Position numbers and translations under genes: made by a program. A stretch of 48,268 nucleotides of DNA from Salisapilia sapeloensis (Eukaryota > Oomycota > Peronosporomycetes > Peronosporales > Salisapiliaceae), in NCBI GenBank assembly GCA_023334545.1, contig JAADVB010000143.1:1-48268 (forward strand), read 5' to 3'. Positions 28,143 to 39,323 of the stretch are shown piece after piece; position 1 is the first letter of the stretch; each line of letters begins with the position of its first letter. The notes under the pieces are model-generated. The model had not been told where the DNA came from, ran no database searches, and was given only the letters and a program-made list of their open reading frames with translations.

Positions 28143-30644
28143 ATGGGCCAGACGGAGCACAGTCCCGCCGAAAGCTATGTTGTGCTATCAAGTGATCGAT
28201 TATATGTGACGATCAACGGGGCATGTGCGTTTTTCACGGCACACTTATCGGTCCTACCAACGCATCCGGTGACTCTATCCTGCACTAGCACAAGTCTTGT
28301 TCTGCATGTTTCGCCACCCTCTTGGACATTTACACCTGACAACTATGCCGACGCTTACATCTTTCGTGTGGATGCTATTCCCGGTATGTCTTCTCCGACA
28401 AAGTCCACCGACGGAGAAGAAGATTCGAACAATGTACTGGACAGTACTGTCAACTCTGGGACGTCCATCCAAAGCATCGAAGTCATGGTATCGAGTGTTG
28501 ATCCTCGCTTCCATAGCAGCTACCGATCATATCAACCAACCTCGCTCATAGTTCACTTGCGGTCGAAAGATGGTAACTTTATGTTTTGTTCCGGATATGC
28601 TCAAGCGGCAGCATCATCGGACGGAAAAGACATGAAAACGCCAAAGACAGAATTTTATTCAACTTTAACACAAGTGTCTATCTTTCTACGTTCTCACCGG
28701 CGTCAGAAGTTGCTGTTACAGGATGAAATGAATCAATATACCCCATTGACGCAGAGAAATCCTCGACGTCCAACGACTAATACGACCAAGACACGAACAT
28801 CTTTGATGAAAAGCAAGAATATACGCCCATCCATGTGTCGTCCGCAACCTTCAACGCGAAAATTAAGTTTAAGTCTGCCCAGCGTTCTTCCTGTAACTCA
28901 TCCAAATAGCACGGAGATCACGAAAGTAGCATGTCAAGGAAACCGATCTGCCGTCCTTGGTCGGAACGGATACTTGATTATGCTTGGTGAGGTCCTATCG
29001 AAAACCTCCACAACAGCAAAAGTGACTCGGAACAAGAATTTTCATCGCGATGGAAAAAGCTTGGAGACAGTAGCCGACGTCCTTCGAACCTACCTGATCG
29101 TCGACGTAGATTGCAGCGAAACGCATGTTGCTGCTGTGACAGAACGCGGGAACGTCTTGACATGGGGAGACGAGAGTATGAGAGGGTTACTCGGTCACGG
29201 TCAGAATCACTCGGCACCTCTACCTCAAGTTATCGGAACGCTGATTCACAAGCGTATCCGACAAGTTGCGTGTGGTCTGCAGCACACTGTGGCGTTGTCT
29301 GAGGATGGGAGTGTGTTTACTTGGGGTGACGGTGGAATGGGCGCGCTTGGACATGGTTTAAAGACCAATGAGCAGAACTTTGACAGCAAAGCAGTACCGA
29401 CTGAAGTAATCTCTCTTCGCAGCAAGCAATATGATACAGTTCATAAAGTAGCTTGTGGCGAGATGCACACTGTTATGGTAACACAGCGTGGGCGAGTGTT
29501 GACTTGCGGGCGTGCTCAGCATGGGACGTTGGGTCGAAGACTTAATGGATACCAAGATGGATGCTCCGTTCTGACACCGATCACGCTCCCTCCCCAACAG
29601 AATAAGAGTTCAAAGCTGTCTTCACTTGCAACCTCAGTTGCTTGCGGTACTGCATTCACACTTGTGCTGACAGCATCTAATTCCATTGTTGTGTTCGGTT
29701 CAAATGATAGAGGTCAGCTTGGTCTAGGGGATCGTCGGGACCGCATGAAACCGACGCTAGTGCCCTACTTTGACACAGATCACTTGCCAGTGGTGTCTGT
29801 GGAAGCAGGAAGATGGCATTCTCTAGCTCTTGTCCAAGACGGAAGGATGTTCGCGTGGGGCAGTGATGAACTAAGCCAATGTAGCTTGAGCGATCTTGCG
29901 GAAATTTACACCGTGCCTCGATTCGTTCTATCGGCTTTTGGCTTTGGCATCACACAAATAGCTGCAGGGTCTGGGCACACGATAGTGATTACAAAAGGTT
30001 CAACCAGGTACATCGATACGAAGCAGGGAAGAACGTTGGACGTAGTGCGTGAAGCTCTCGAGGATGACAGTAAACGAAGGAAACCTATTTTGAAGAAGGC
30101 AGAAGTAAAGACCAAAGTGTTCGAGGCGTCCAAACGACAAAATTGGCCACACCCCACAGTGCGTTACTCGAGGCCACCAGAGTCTGTTGCAGAGTTAATT
30201 GCGCGACGCAAAACAAATTGCCAAGGAGAAGATATATGTATTTCGAAGAAGACAAAGCCGCAGTCGCATCTAGAGTCCCCGTCGCGCTCAGTACTTTTAT
30301 CGCATGAAAGAAAGAAAAAGAATAGACCGCGAACTGCGACTGTAGTCATTTCACCTCGAGTGAAGAAACATACGAACCCATTTGCTGCTCCAACACCACC
30401 AAAGCAATTGCTCCTGCCAGTTCCACCTTCGTTCGATAAGCTCACTGGTAGTCAGCATACTACGAAGGAACAATCTTTGGAGTGTCAAGAAACAGAGACT
30501 AATTTCCGAGGGACAAATATTTGTAAAAACGAGTTTCATGTATCGTCTGGACCGAAAGGAAATGTTTTGCAGCCAGCTAGACGACCACAATCAGCTCCAT
30601 CTAATCATAATAGAATCTCAGGATGCGTATATGATCATCTTTAA
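28143..30644 (+). CDS. RCC1-repeat (beta-propeller) protein
   Basis: Single exon of 833 aa from the first ATG, 104 bp after the ZNRD2-like stop. The N-terminal third (about 1-210) is beta-rich and of unknown fold. Residues about 255-640 hold six or seven RCC1 blades with repeats such as V-A-C-G-x-x-H-T-V, L-T-W-G-D, A-L-G-H-G and G-Q-L-G-L-G. The C-terminal 200 residues are basic and disordered. RCC1 blades occur in Ran exchange factors, E3 ligases and ciliary proteins (RPGR); the sequence does not settle which role applies, and no second catalytic domain is present. The start of the longer open frame upstream lacks an ATG. Confidence 0.85.
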   Translation: MGQTEHSPAESYVVLSSDRLYVTINGACAFFTAHLSVLPTHPVTLSCTSTSLVLHVSPPSWTFTPDNYADAYIFRVDAIPGMSSPTKSTDGEEDSNNVLDSTVNSGTSIQSIEVMVSSVDPRFHSSYRSYQPTSLIVHLRSKDGNFMFCSGYAQAAASSDGKDMKTPKTEFYSTLTQVSIFLRSHRRQKLLLQDEMNQYTPLTQRNPRRPTTNTTKTRTSLMKSKNIRPSMCRPQPSTRKLSLSLPSVLPVTHPNSTEITKVACQGNRSAVLGRNGYLIMLGEVLSKTSTTAKVTRNKNFHRDGKSLETVADVLRTYLIVDVDCSETHVAAVTERGNVLTWGDESMRGLLGHGQNHSAPLPQVIGTLIHKRIRQVACGLQHTVALSEDGSVFTWGDGGMGALGHGLKTNEQNFDSKAVPTEVISLRSKQYDTVHKVACGEMHTVMVTQRGRVLTCGRAQHGTLGRRLNGYQDGCSVLTPITLPPQQNKSSKLSSLATSVACGTAFTLVLTASNSIVVFGSNDRGQLGLGDRRDRMKPTLVPYFDTDHLPVVSVEAGRWHSLALVQDGRMFAWGSDELSQCSLSDLAEIYTVPRFVLSAFGFGITQIAAGSGHTIVITKGSTRYIDTKQGRTLDVVREALEDDSKRRKPILKKAEVKTKVFEASKRQNWPHPTVRYSRPPESVAELIARRKTNCQGEDICISKKTKPQSHLESPSRSVLLSHERKKKNRPRTATVVISPRVKKHTNPFAAPTPPKQLLLPVPPSFDKLTGSQHTTKEQSLECQETETNFRGTNICKNEFHVSSGPKGNVLQPARRPQSAPSNHNRISGCVYDHL

Positions 30645-30713
30645 CATGTACTGGTGGTTTCATAACCTGGCGTGTAGCATTTCCAGATTTCACCTTCGAT
30701 AGTCACGACTGGA

Positions 30714-31835
30714 ATGGCTTTAAACAGTCGCATTAAGCACCTGACTTCTCATGGTGCTTATCTGCACAAGCGGACCACATCAGAGCACTTGACCTTAGTA
30801 TCAGTTAAAGATGATATAAGTGAACAGCCACAAGAGCTTGTTGCAGAAGCTTTTGCCGCGGAAAACTATCCTCACTTACTGCATTTACTTCGTGAAGGCG
30901 ACGAAGTTTTGCGCAAGCGGGTGCTAATAGCAATGACTGAAGTCTTTAGGCTACCTCAAGTTATGGTCATGTGTCTCCGGCTTGGTCTGTTAGAGCTTAT
31001 AGAAAGCAACATTTTAGATAAGGATCGAGAAGTTCAGGAAGCGGCCGCTCAAGCGCTCTGTACAATAGCAAACTCTGTGTGCGGCTGCCCCGCAATCCTA
31101 AAGGGTAGAACTGTCCGACGCATTGCACCAGTCTTGTCAGAAGCTACAAATATTAAAGCTGCTTGTTTCCTGTACGATGCATTGCTCAGCATCTCGAAGC
31201 GTATAATGGGTGCACAAGAGCTTTCATCGAACGGCTACTTGGACATCGCTATAGCCCATCTCAAACGTCAATCAGCAGGCAAGTCATTGCGGCTTCGAGC
31301 TCTTAAATTGCTTAAACAAACATTAAATGATGGCGCAGACATGACTGTCCTTCGTGCCCTCGAGCTAAACTCAGTGGACTTGGTTGGGAAATTGTTGCAC
31401 AGCACAGATTGGGAACTTCGAGCTGCTGCCTGCAATGTCATCGCAACATTATGCTACTTGGATAAAGCTCGTCATATTGTTGTGGGTGCAGGATATGTTC
31501 AAGTCTTGTGCGGCCTTTTGACCGATCGCTGGTGGCAGGTCACTGCCGCAAGTGTAGGAGCCTTGATGGTGGTCGCCATGGATGACGAGGCTAAACTTGC
31601 TATCGTTGCGGCACATGGACTTGATTGCGTCAATCACCTATTGGAGTCTTCACGGGATTTGGTAAAATTGAACACGCTGAAGATGATTGCTACTGTCGCT
31701 GCTTTGCCAGGTGCACGTAAAATATTATCTGCGCTTGAGACGGTATATCTTCTCGAGGGTTTGAGCGACGGAAATGATGAATTACTGGCAAAGAGTGCCT
31801 CTAAAGCCTTGAAAGTCGTGCAGTGGAAACCTTGA
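30714..31835 (+). CDS. RSPH14: RSPH14-like radial spoke head armadillo protein
   Basis: Single exon of 373 aa, starting 69 bp after the RCC1 gene. It is built almost wholly of armadillo/HEAT helices (for example V-Q-E-A-A-A-Q-A-L-C-T-I-A-N-S near 105). The C-terminal half matches the RSPH14/RTDR1 order, K-L-N-T-L-K-M-I-A-T ... P-G-A-R-K-I-L, and the protein ends in W-K-P, like the animal protein's F-K-P. RSPH14 is a component of the axonemal radial spoke. Its presence implies motile flagella, as in zoospores. Specific assignment over other ARM proteins rests on the C-terminal pattern. Confidence 0.78.
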   Translation: MALNSRIKHLTSHGAYLHKRTTSEHLTLVSVKDDISEQPQELVAEAFAAENYPHLLHLLREGDEVLRKRVLIAMTEVFRLPQVMVMCLRLGLLELIESNILDKDREVQEAAAQALCTIANSVCGCPAILKGRTVRRIAPVLSEATNIKAACFLYDALLSISKRIMGAQELSSNGYLDIAIAHLKRQSAGKSLRLRALKLLKQTLNDGADMTVLRALELNSVDLVGKLLHSTDWELRAAACNVIATLCYLDKARHIVVGAGYVQVLCGLLTDRWWQVTAASVGALMVVAMDDEAKLAIVAAHGLDCVNHLLESSRDLVKLNTLKMIATVAALPGARKILSALETVYLLEGLSDGNDELLAKSASKALKVVQWKP

Positions 31836-32080
31836 TTACTATGTAAGATCGTTCAGTCGACTAGGAAAGACTCACATTCCGCATTTAAAAACTAAAGATG
31901 AAAATAGCATTCGTTTCGGAATTGAATTTGATAACATACTTGGTAATTTCAGCAACTAAGTGGAGTGAGGAATGCCCAAGAGGATTGAAATCAATGCTTC
32001 TAAACAGCCTCAAGCTCAACAACAAACCCACCGGTCTCCTTATGTACTTATTTAGGAACATCTCTTCGCACAATTAGCAC

Positions 32081-32329
32081 TTATCTAAACATATCGTAGG
32101 AATCTTCACAAGAGATAGTGTTTTCAGGGAAAGGATTTCCACTGCGAAAGTGTAAGAGGAGGCAGAAGTTACCATCGAAGCTGGCTTCCATTTCTTCAAA
32201 GGATAGATCATCTTCTCCGCAACATCCGAACGCTGTACACATTGAAGCCTGGGGTGACAATGCGCTATTGTTCTCTTCACCAACTTTAGTTGAAAAGAAT
32301 GGCGTGATTCCGCGGAAACCGTCTCCCAT
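32081..32329 (-). CDS. small hypothetical protein
   Basis: Single open frame of 82 aa with ATG and TAA, divergent from the LRR-IQ gene. The C-terminal half is acidic and Cys-containing (T-A-F-G-C-C-G-E-D-D-L-S-F-E-E-M-E). No signal peptide or domain recognised. The overlapping frames on both strands are less protein-like, but short length makes this a tentative call. Confidence 0.4.
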   Translation of the reverse strand: MGDGFRGITPFFSTKVGEENNSALSPQASMCTAFGCCGEDDLSFEEMEASFDGNFCLLLHFRSGNPFPENTISCEDSYDMFR

Positions 32330-32373
32330 GCTACCAAGGCATGAGTATAACTTTTCGATGAGACACAGTGGTC

Positions 32374-35300
32374 ATGTATATGCTAACAGTGTTCATGTTG
32401 CTAGATAGAAATTCGGATTTCCAAAAGCTATTCATTAAGGCTATGCAGGCTGGAGAAGGAATGGATGGATCAGCCAGTTTACAAACACCTACAGAAGTTC
32501 CTTCACACTTCGTGCATAGCGTACATGTAGATGTCAGTAAGTGGAGCATGATTGTGGGAAACCAGACGCTGTTTCATATAGCTGCAAATAATGAACGCAT
32601 TTTCAACGTTGCTCGGCAAGAGGCTGGAAATAAAAGTATTGTAGACGTACTCAAAACCGACCTGCGGACAAAAACTCTGCTATTGAATGGCGCGACTAAA
32701 ATTTCGGATAGTGGGCTTAAAGCTGTGGCACGCACAACACCAACTTTACAAGCTCTTGGAATTGCTCATGCTCGAAAGATAACGGATAAGGCACTTCGTG
32801 TCGTTGCTGAGCATTGCTCACAGCTGAAGACTCTCAATCTATCTGGATGCATCGGTATTAAAGGCACTGGACTCGAGTCAGTTGGCAAGAGATGCTATGG
32901 AATCGAAGAGTTGACGATCACAGACTGTCCTCATCTACCAAAGTGGGTTCTAACACGCTGCTTTACCGCTTTTACCCAGCTTCGAGTTCTCGATGTTTCC
33001 CGTAGTGACCAGATTGAGGACACGCTTCTCCATACTCTTTCAAATCATTGCTCGAAGCTACAGTCTTTGTATCTCACGAGTTGCTACAAAGTTACCGACA
33101 GCGGCATTACTTCCATTGCTCATGGCTGTCGAAAACTACAAGTTCTAATAGCCAATTTCAAGCCGACTGGAAGGAGCGAAGGAAACTCTATGATTACAGA
33201 TATCTCATGCGTTGCAATTGGGGAAAATTGTCATCAAGTGATTGAGCTCAACCTCACGGGGTGCCACAAAATCACGGATGTTGGTATCAAGTGGATTGCT
33301 GAAGGGTGCCCAAGGTTGATGCAACTGACGACTAACAATTTAACGGACATATCTGATGCTAGCTTGAGGAGCCTTGGTGGTCATTGCTCGAACTTGCGGT
33401 CATTTCGATTCAATAACGTCAAAAACATATCCGACGTTGGACTGCGTGTTCTATCGTCTGGGTGTCCTCGGCTCGAATGCCTGCATGCTAGTAACGTCTA
33501 CCTCATATCGGATGGTAGTCGACGGGACTTTGGACTAGAAGGACTCCAGGCAGTGACTGCCACGTGCAAAAGTAAGTCCAAGTTACTGCATTTATCATCA
33601 TTCAATTTCATTATTATCTTACTCAAACGATTTACAAATAGATCTGCAGGAAATAAACCTTAGTGGATGCTTCCAAGTCATCGAACGTGCTTTACGAGCA
33701 TTGGGTGAGAATTGTGTCCACTTGCGGAAAGTGAATCTCGCGGCTTGTCCAAACGTGACGATGGATGGTGTTCAGTACTTATTAAAAGGATGTCCTCAAC
33801 TTGCCTCGTTAAATCTATCCGGCATGACATCATGCACAAATGCGATATTCGCCACCATTTCTACATCAAATCCATGCTTGAAAAAGCTATGGCTCGCTGA
33901 CTGCGACAGAATCAGTGATCGAGGACTGCGGTGCTTAGCAACTTGTGCCGATCAATTCGAGCTCTTGGATCTCTCTCAGTGCTACCAAATCACGGACGAA
34001 GGAATGAATACTTTTGTGGATAGTCTTCGGAAACCTGCACTGGCACATCTCATCCTTGTTGGATGTAGATACATATCACTCGACTCTATTTCTAAACTAG
34101 CGCTACTGTGTCCATTCCTGTTAACATTAAGTGTCCGGGTAAGTTTACCATAGAGGCATGTAGATACCATATTAAACAATTATCGTTATATATGAACAGG
34201 GGTGCGGTATCACTGGATCGGAAGTGAAGAGTTTAAGTACTGCATGGCCATTTTCAGAGCTGCGTCTACCATCCGGAACAGGTTCATCAATACACTCCGA
34301 CATGGGTGTCTTCCCAACGCATCGTGCCAAGGAGAAGCGAGCGTTGGAAGAGTTTTGTGTCAAATGGAATGCAGTCGTTCGGATTCAAAAGCTATTTCGA
34401 AGTAAAAAAGCAAGAGGAGTCATGTATATTCGACGGACGGAAGCATACTTGGAGTACATTGTGCGAAGACTGCAAAGTATGTGGCGCGGTCGTCAAGGTC
34501 GTCGACGTGCAGTTGTCGAACGGTTCATTATGAATGGAAAAGGTAAAGCTGCCGCAGTGGTTCAGCGACGTTTCCGGGCGATGCAAGCAGCCAAGTTAGA
34601 GCTAAGGCGGAAGGAAGAGCGAAATTTGGAAATGCTTCCGTATGTGCAGTTCGTACAACGCAAGTATCGCGATAGACGTGCCATTGACGCAGCTAAAGTC
34701 ATATTGCGAGAGAAACGAAGACAACGGGCGGCAGAAATTCTCGCAGCAACAAGAATTCAGCGGCGTTACCGTGGAAATGCAGCTCGAAAGCTCTTCCTGA
34801 TGATGAAAGAAAGCGTACGTCTGCAAAAAGAAAAGGAACGTCGAGCAGCAACTTGCATCCAACGCATCTATCGCGGTCAGAATGCCAAGAAGTTATTGGA
34901 AGTCTTGAAACATGAGCATCGGCTATATCTCCGACGGTTAGAACGTCTTGCCATTCGACTGCAGACATCTTGTCGTGCGTTCTTAGCAAAGAAAGAGGTA
35001 GCTAGAATAAGACATGAGATCCAAGAGCGACAGGATGCGGCTACAAAGCTCCAGTCCATGTACAGAGCAAAGAAGCAGTATCAAGCATTTAAAGTCATGC
35101 AGCTCTTAAACTTACAACGAATGCAGAACGATGCCGCGATTTTGCTACAACGTCATTGGCGTGGACGGAAGGATCGAGTGGGGTACCAACTACTCAAGGA
35201 AGTACAACGGAAGAAGAGAGAAAGAGAGTTGGAACTTCTCATCCATCTGCAGCGTTTTACGCGCATCTTTTTAATCCGACTGCGTGCAAAGAAGGTTATG

Positions 35301-36393
35301 ATGGGGCTACTAGCAGCAAAGAGGCATGCAGAAGAGATGGAAAGGTGGGCAGTAACACTAGTGCAGTCCCATTGGCGACGTCGGCAGGCATGGAAGGAAG
35401 TGGAAACCGTACTTGCCAATCGACGTGCGAGGTGGAAGCAGCTTGTCGATTATGAAAACCACCATGGATGTGGTTACGGAGCTCCCTTCTACTATGTAAG
35501 CCTTGGACAGATATCACATGTAGACATTTATTCATCCTGCTTCATGCTATAGAACCAACTGACTGGAGAAGTTCGTTGGCGCATGCCATTAGAGTTACTA
35601 GCTTTAATCCCTCGTCCGAAGTGTGATCAATGCCGTACGTACTCTTCGCTTCATACTCTTTGTTAAGATTAACAATGCCATCTATGGTCCTAGAAACACC
35701 GGAGAGTGCAAGTGTCGAATGTAGAGTGTGTGGAGAATACTTTTGTGATAATGTACGTATATTTATAAAAGTATTTATCGACATAAATTATTATGAGAGC
35801 TCTGTACGTAGTGTGAGAATGTTATTCACGGAGGTGGAAATCGGATGGAACACCAGCGACGGTATCTCTTTGACTACTATGGTGTCCGATGTGACTATGG
35901 AGACGGAGACTTTCCATCCGAGTGGCCGTCGGAAATCCATCACGACCAAGCGCGTGGGTATGACTTTGTCAGTCAAACGCCACTGGAAAACTATCACGAT
36001 GTCGTATGGCAGATACAAAACGCCATGACGATATCAACGACCGAGCCGTCCTGTTTCCAACACTACATGCCTCAGGAGACCGAAGGCACTGTCTTGTCTT
36101 CTTATGCTGCTCAAGGAGACTACGACGAGCCAGGAAATCAGTCCTATATGACCCAGGAGACTGAAAATACTGTCTTGCCATCCTATGCTGTTCAAGAAGA
36201 TGATAGCGACGAGCAAGGGAATAGTCTATGGGAGTGCTTCTACGATGATGAGAGGCAAGAGTATCGGTACTACCATCGCATCACGAATCGAATCTACGAC
36301 GAAGGAGTCTACGACAACGATACCAACGAGACTTCTACCCCTTCTAGTCAAGTGTATCAAGAAGGGAATTACGACTACAACATTCCGCTCTAA
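32374..36393 (+). CDS. LRR-IQ-WW-B-box-like multidomain protein
   Basis: Six exons: 32374-33571, 33642-34138, 34200-35495, 35553-35634, 35694-35752 and 35812-36393. Introns are 57-70 bp and phases fit, giving about 1237 aa. AMN1/FBXL-type cysteine-containing leucine-rich repeats (about 90-580; L-N-L-S-G-C and I-T-D-x-G-x) are followed by at least eight IQ-like calmodulin-binding segments in a basic coiled region (about 615-960). Next comes a WW domain split by an intron (P-F-Y-Y-N-Q-L-T-G-E-V-R-W-R-M-P), then a B-box-like zinc site (C-D-Q-C ... C-R-V-C ... F-C-D-N-C ... H). A tail carries two tandem repeats and a second WW-like segment. There is no F-box. LRR-plus-IQ proteins occur in axonemal complexes, so a flagellar role is possible. 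The start is uncertain: an acceptor at 32404 could replace the ATG. Confidence 0.82.
36067..36231 (+). repeat. two tandem 27-28-codon repeats in the LRR-IQ gene tail
   Basis: Units 36067-36147 and 36148-36231 encode M-P-Q-E-T-E-G-T-V-L and M-T-Q-E-T-E-N-T-V-L type segments, each ending in an acidic D-E-x-G-N stretch. The nucleotide match is clear, so the duplication is fairly recent. Confidence 0.75.
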
Positions 36394-36781
36394 GAACACA
36401 CGCATGGTCACTGGCTTTTGTCACTTGCAAAGGAAACCTGCATACACATCCAAGTATTTTAACAAGGTCAACGAACGATAAGAGAGCTAGAGATTTAATA
36501 AAATGAACAAATGGGAGACGAGATACGTTAGAGGAGCCAAGCGCATGTTGAATTCCACTCCTACATGATAGCAAAAGCATTAAAGTCAGGTTAGCAAGAT
36601 CCAGTACGTCCGTTCAAATGGTTGAGGATGTATCGTCCATCACGTAGTGCGTCCTCTTGATCGAAAGAAGAACCTTGGACAAGCGATGCTTTTCACCAAA
36701 GTGTAGAAGGCTGCATGGCTTGCCACAAGCAAGATGAAAAAGAATTGGAGAAGACGATAAGAGATGGCGACGGGCGTTCGC
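36394..36781. other. convergent intergenic, LRR-IQ gene and U2AF
   Basis: No gene seen. It contains the 3' ends of two converging genes. Confidence 0.5.
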
Positions 36782-38779
36782 TTAGGCAAACTCTCCCGCC
36801 TCAAACCTGTCCACTGGGAAGTGCGTTACTTGGACAATGTTTCCACCAAACTTTCGACCGGAAAGCGTCTGTAGACACACATCAAGCGTCAGTACATCAA
36901 GACATTCCTACTATCAAGAAAAGAAACATACCTTGATAGCCTCAGCCGCTTGATTCGGCTGTGCGTACCGAACGTAGACACTTCCGACGCCAGGCACTTG
37001 CTCGCCATCCTACAATCCATTCCATCAGAGCATGCTTTAGGCATCCTGTATACATCATGTACCTTTGGACGTGGGACTTGCATGGCTACTACTTGCCCAA
37101 AGCGTTTGCACTCTTCTTCTACGTCTTCACGCAAGTCGGCGTACTCTTCATCGTCTTTCAACTCTTCCTCCGACACGATATCCGCCTACAAGAACACTTA
37201 GCTTTTATAAGACTTTCGCACCAGTTATCAAACATACCAACTTGATGACCGTATCCATCTGTGGTTTCTTTTCCTTCATCTCGCTCCCAGCCTTGGCAAT
37301 CGACAGCTCAACGCCACCGAGATCTAATCCATTTAAACCTTGCACAGCCGTTTCCGCGACACTATTATCCTCATACTCGAACAAGGCACTTGACGTCGCG
37401 CCTTCCCCACCTTGCACTAGGATAAAGCCACGCAAACCTCCAAAAGGTGTCACGAGCTCCTGCACTTGCTCTGCCGTCAACATACCAGGGATATTCGTCA
37501 TAATCAGACGATTCGGATTGTCGCTATTCACATGCTGCGGTACGCCCGTAGACTCGGAAGATACTTCTTCCATCGATGCCAACGCCGTCGGTAGTCCCAA
37601 CGTCGCTGCGTTGCCAAACTGTTGGCCGCCAAAGGAAAAGTTAGACGACGTCGAGCTCCCAGCGGCGAATAGCTGTAGGTTTGGTGTGCACCCGAGATTA
37701 GACAGCGCTGTCTGCGTTCGTGCAGATACAGCAGGCACAGGCTGTGGCGGTCCGACAAAGCTCTTAGGTCTTCCGAACTTGAGTGGACGTCCGAGGAGCG
37801 GCAGTTGGTTCATGAGCAATGCCAAGTTGGTTTCTTCTACCGACCGCATTTCACAAAAGGCAAAGTGTCCGTCGGCAGAGATCCATGTATTTAAGATTGG
37901 ATTCCCATGACTCACACTTAATCCGACCTGCTGGATGATCGTACCGAGAAACTCTTGTAATTGTGGACCAGTGATACTCGGAGGAAGGTTACCAATGTAC
38001 AATTCCCTACACGGCTTCTGCTGTGTGCCACCAACAGCTAGATTGGACGTCTGCATCTTGGAAATGATCTCTTGAAGACTTAGCGTCGGATGTTGTGCCA
38101 TCAATTGAGAGATTGAATTGGCGTCTTGACTGCCACCAGCACCAAAGGAAGAGTTGATCGCATAGTCTTGAGGCTCCGGAGAACTGTTCGCATCACGTCG
38201 TCTCGAAGCTTCTGCCAAATGCAACGGATTGACCTTCTTCGGCGTAGGAGAATTGGATTTCGATTTCGACTTGGATTTCGAAGCACTTCGACTGCGACGA
38301 GAACGACGGCGGTGACGACGGTCATGGGATCTAGAACGACGATGGCGATGGGAGGACGAGCGAGATCGATGCCGACGACTGCGACGGGACGAGCGAGACC
38401 GTGAGCGAGAGTGACGGCTGCGTCTGGACTTGCGACGTGATGCAGATCGCTTTCCATGATCGTCTTCACTTCGATCACGCTTGCGCGATCGACGCGACTC
38501 TTTTTCACCGTCGTCATCTTTCTTACTATCATTCTCATCTTTATGCCTCGAGTGACGGCTACGACGTTCTTTTGATCGAGATCGAGAGGTTGAGCGAGAA
38601 CTATGGCGCTTACGCCGTTCTTTCATGCTTTTCCGAGCGCTTTCTCGCTGCGCTTCTTCATCTGTTTCCATGGCGTTATCGTCGGTCTGCTTTCTATCTT
38701 TTCCCTCCGATTCGGACTTTTTCTTCCATCCAGCTGCACGCAGCTTGGCTCGAATGGCAGCTTCCTCCTCTTCGCTCAT
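36782..38779 (-). CDS. U2AF2: U2AF large subunit splicing factor
   Basis: Four exons in transcription order: 38779-37238, 37185-37063, 37009-36932 and 36868-36782. Introns are 52, 53 and 63 bp and all are phase 0, giving 609 aa. U2AF65 binds the polypyrimidine tract and recruits U2 snRNP. An N-terminal R-A-A-G-W-K-K segment precedes a long Arg/Ser-rich domain (about 50-185). RRM1 follows (R-E-L-Y-I-G-N-L-P), then RRM2 (N-R-L-I-M-T-N-I-P-G), and a C-terminal UHM-type RRM3 spanning exons 2-4 that ends near V-D-R-F-E-A-G-E-F-A. RRM spacing is longer than in animals, with a linker of about 90 residues between RRM1 and RRM2. ATG 38779 overlaps the stop of an upstream ORF. Confidence 0.96.
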
Positions 38780-38985
38780 GAGTGCAGGAAACAAGGAAGT
38801 ACGAGCTCGTGGCAACTTGCAAGTCGGCGGTTGGAGTTTGTGTCCAGGAGTTGGATAACATCGTTACGAACATGTTCAATACAAAAGGCAAGTCCGTTTA
38901 GGACTGTTAGGAACGGAGCTCTTATCGTCGCAGATGATTGAAAGTATCTTGGCGAGGATGTACTTGAAGAAGGATGGGTGGTCAT
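38776..38985 (-). other. 69-codon upstream ORF ending in ATGA with U2AF start
   Basis: An ATG at 38985 opens 69 codons ending in TGA whose last bases are shared with the U2AF ATG (ATGA overlap, minus-strand 38779-38776). The peptide is protein-like but matches nothing I know. If the U2AF transcript begins upstream of it, it would be a long uORF with stop-start overlap. Confidence 0.45.
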
Positions 38986-39323
38986 AGGCTATGGATACTA
39001 TCAGTACAAAGTCTATGGTACCTCTCGCTCATGCCTGGTGCTGATTTAGTTGTTGTAGACAGCATATATTGCGTGGTACTTGCATCTTACTACTAAATTG
39101 TACTCTTTATATAATAAAACGCATACTTGCACGAATCACAATTAAGCCCATACATTATGCAATATAGAGTAAAGCTTAAAGAACTGGCAAGGCGACGTTA
39201 AATCGCCCCTGTACTCGCTCCGTCGTTTACTTCACCTCGGCATCCATACATCGTACCATGGACTTCAAGGCATAAACCACGAAAAAAGAATAAAACAACC
39301 TTCTATTCTCAACGAGAAGAAAT
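38986..39323. other. intergenic, U2AF promoter side and XPG 3' end
   Basis: No gene seen. AT-rich, with AATAAA-type strings that could end the XPG transcript. Confidence 0.45.

Noticed and set aside
32118-32408. Plus-strand 96-codon frame as first exon of the LRR-IQ gene
   Set aside because: No ATG in a useful position, and joining it would need an intron of about 29 bp, far shorter than all others here.
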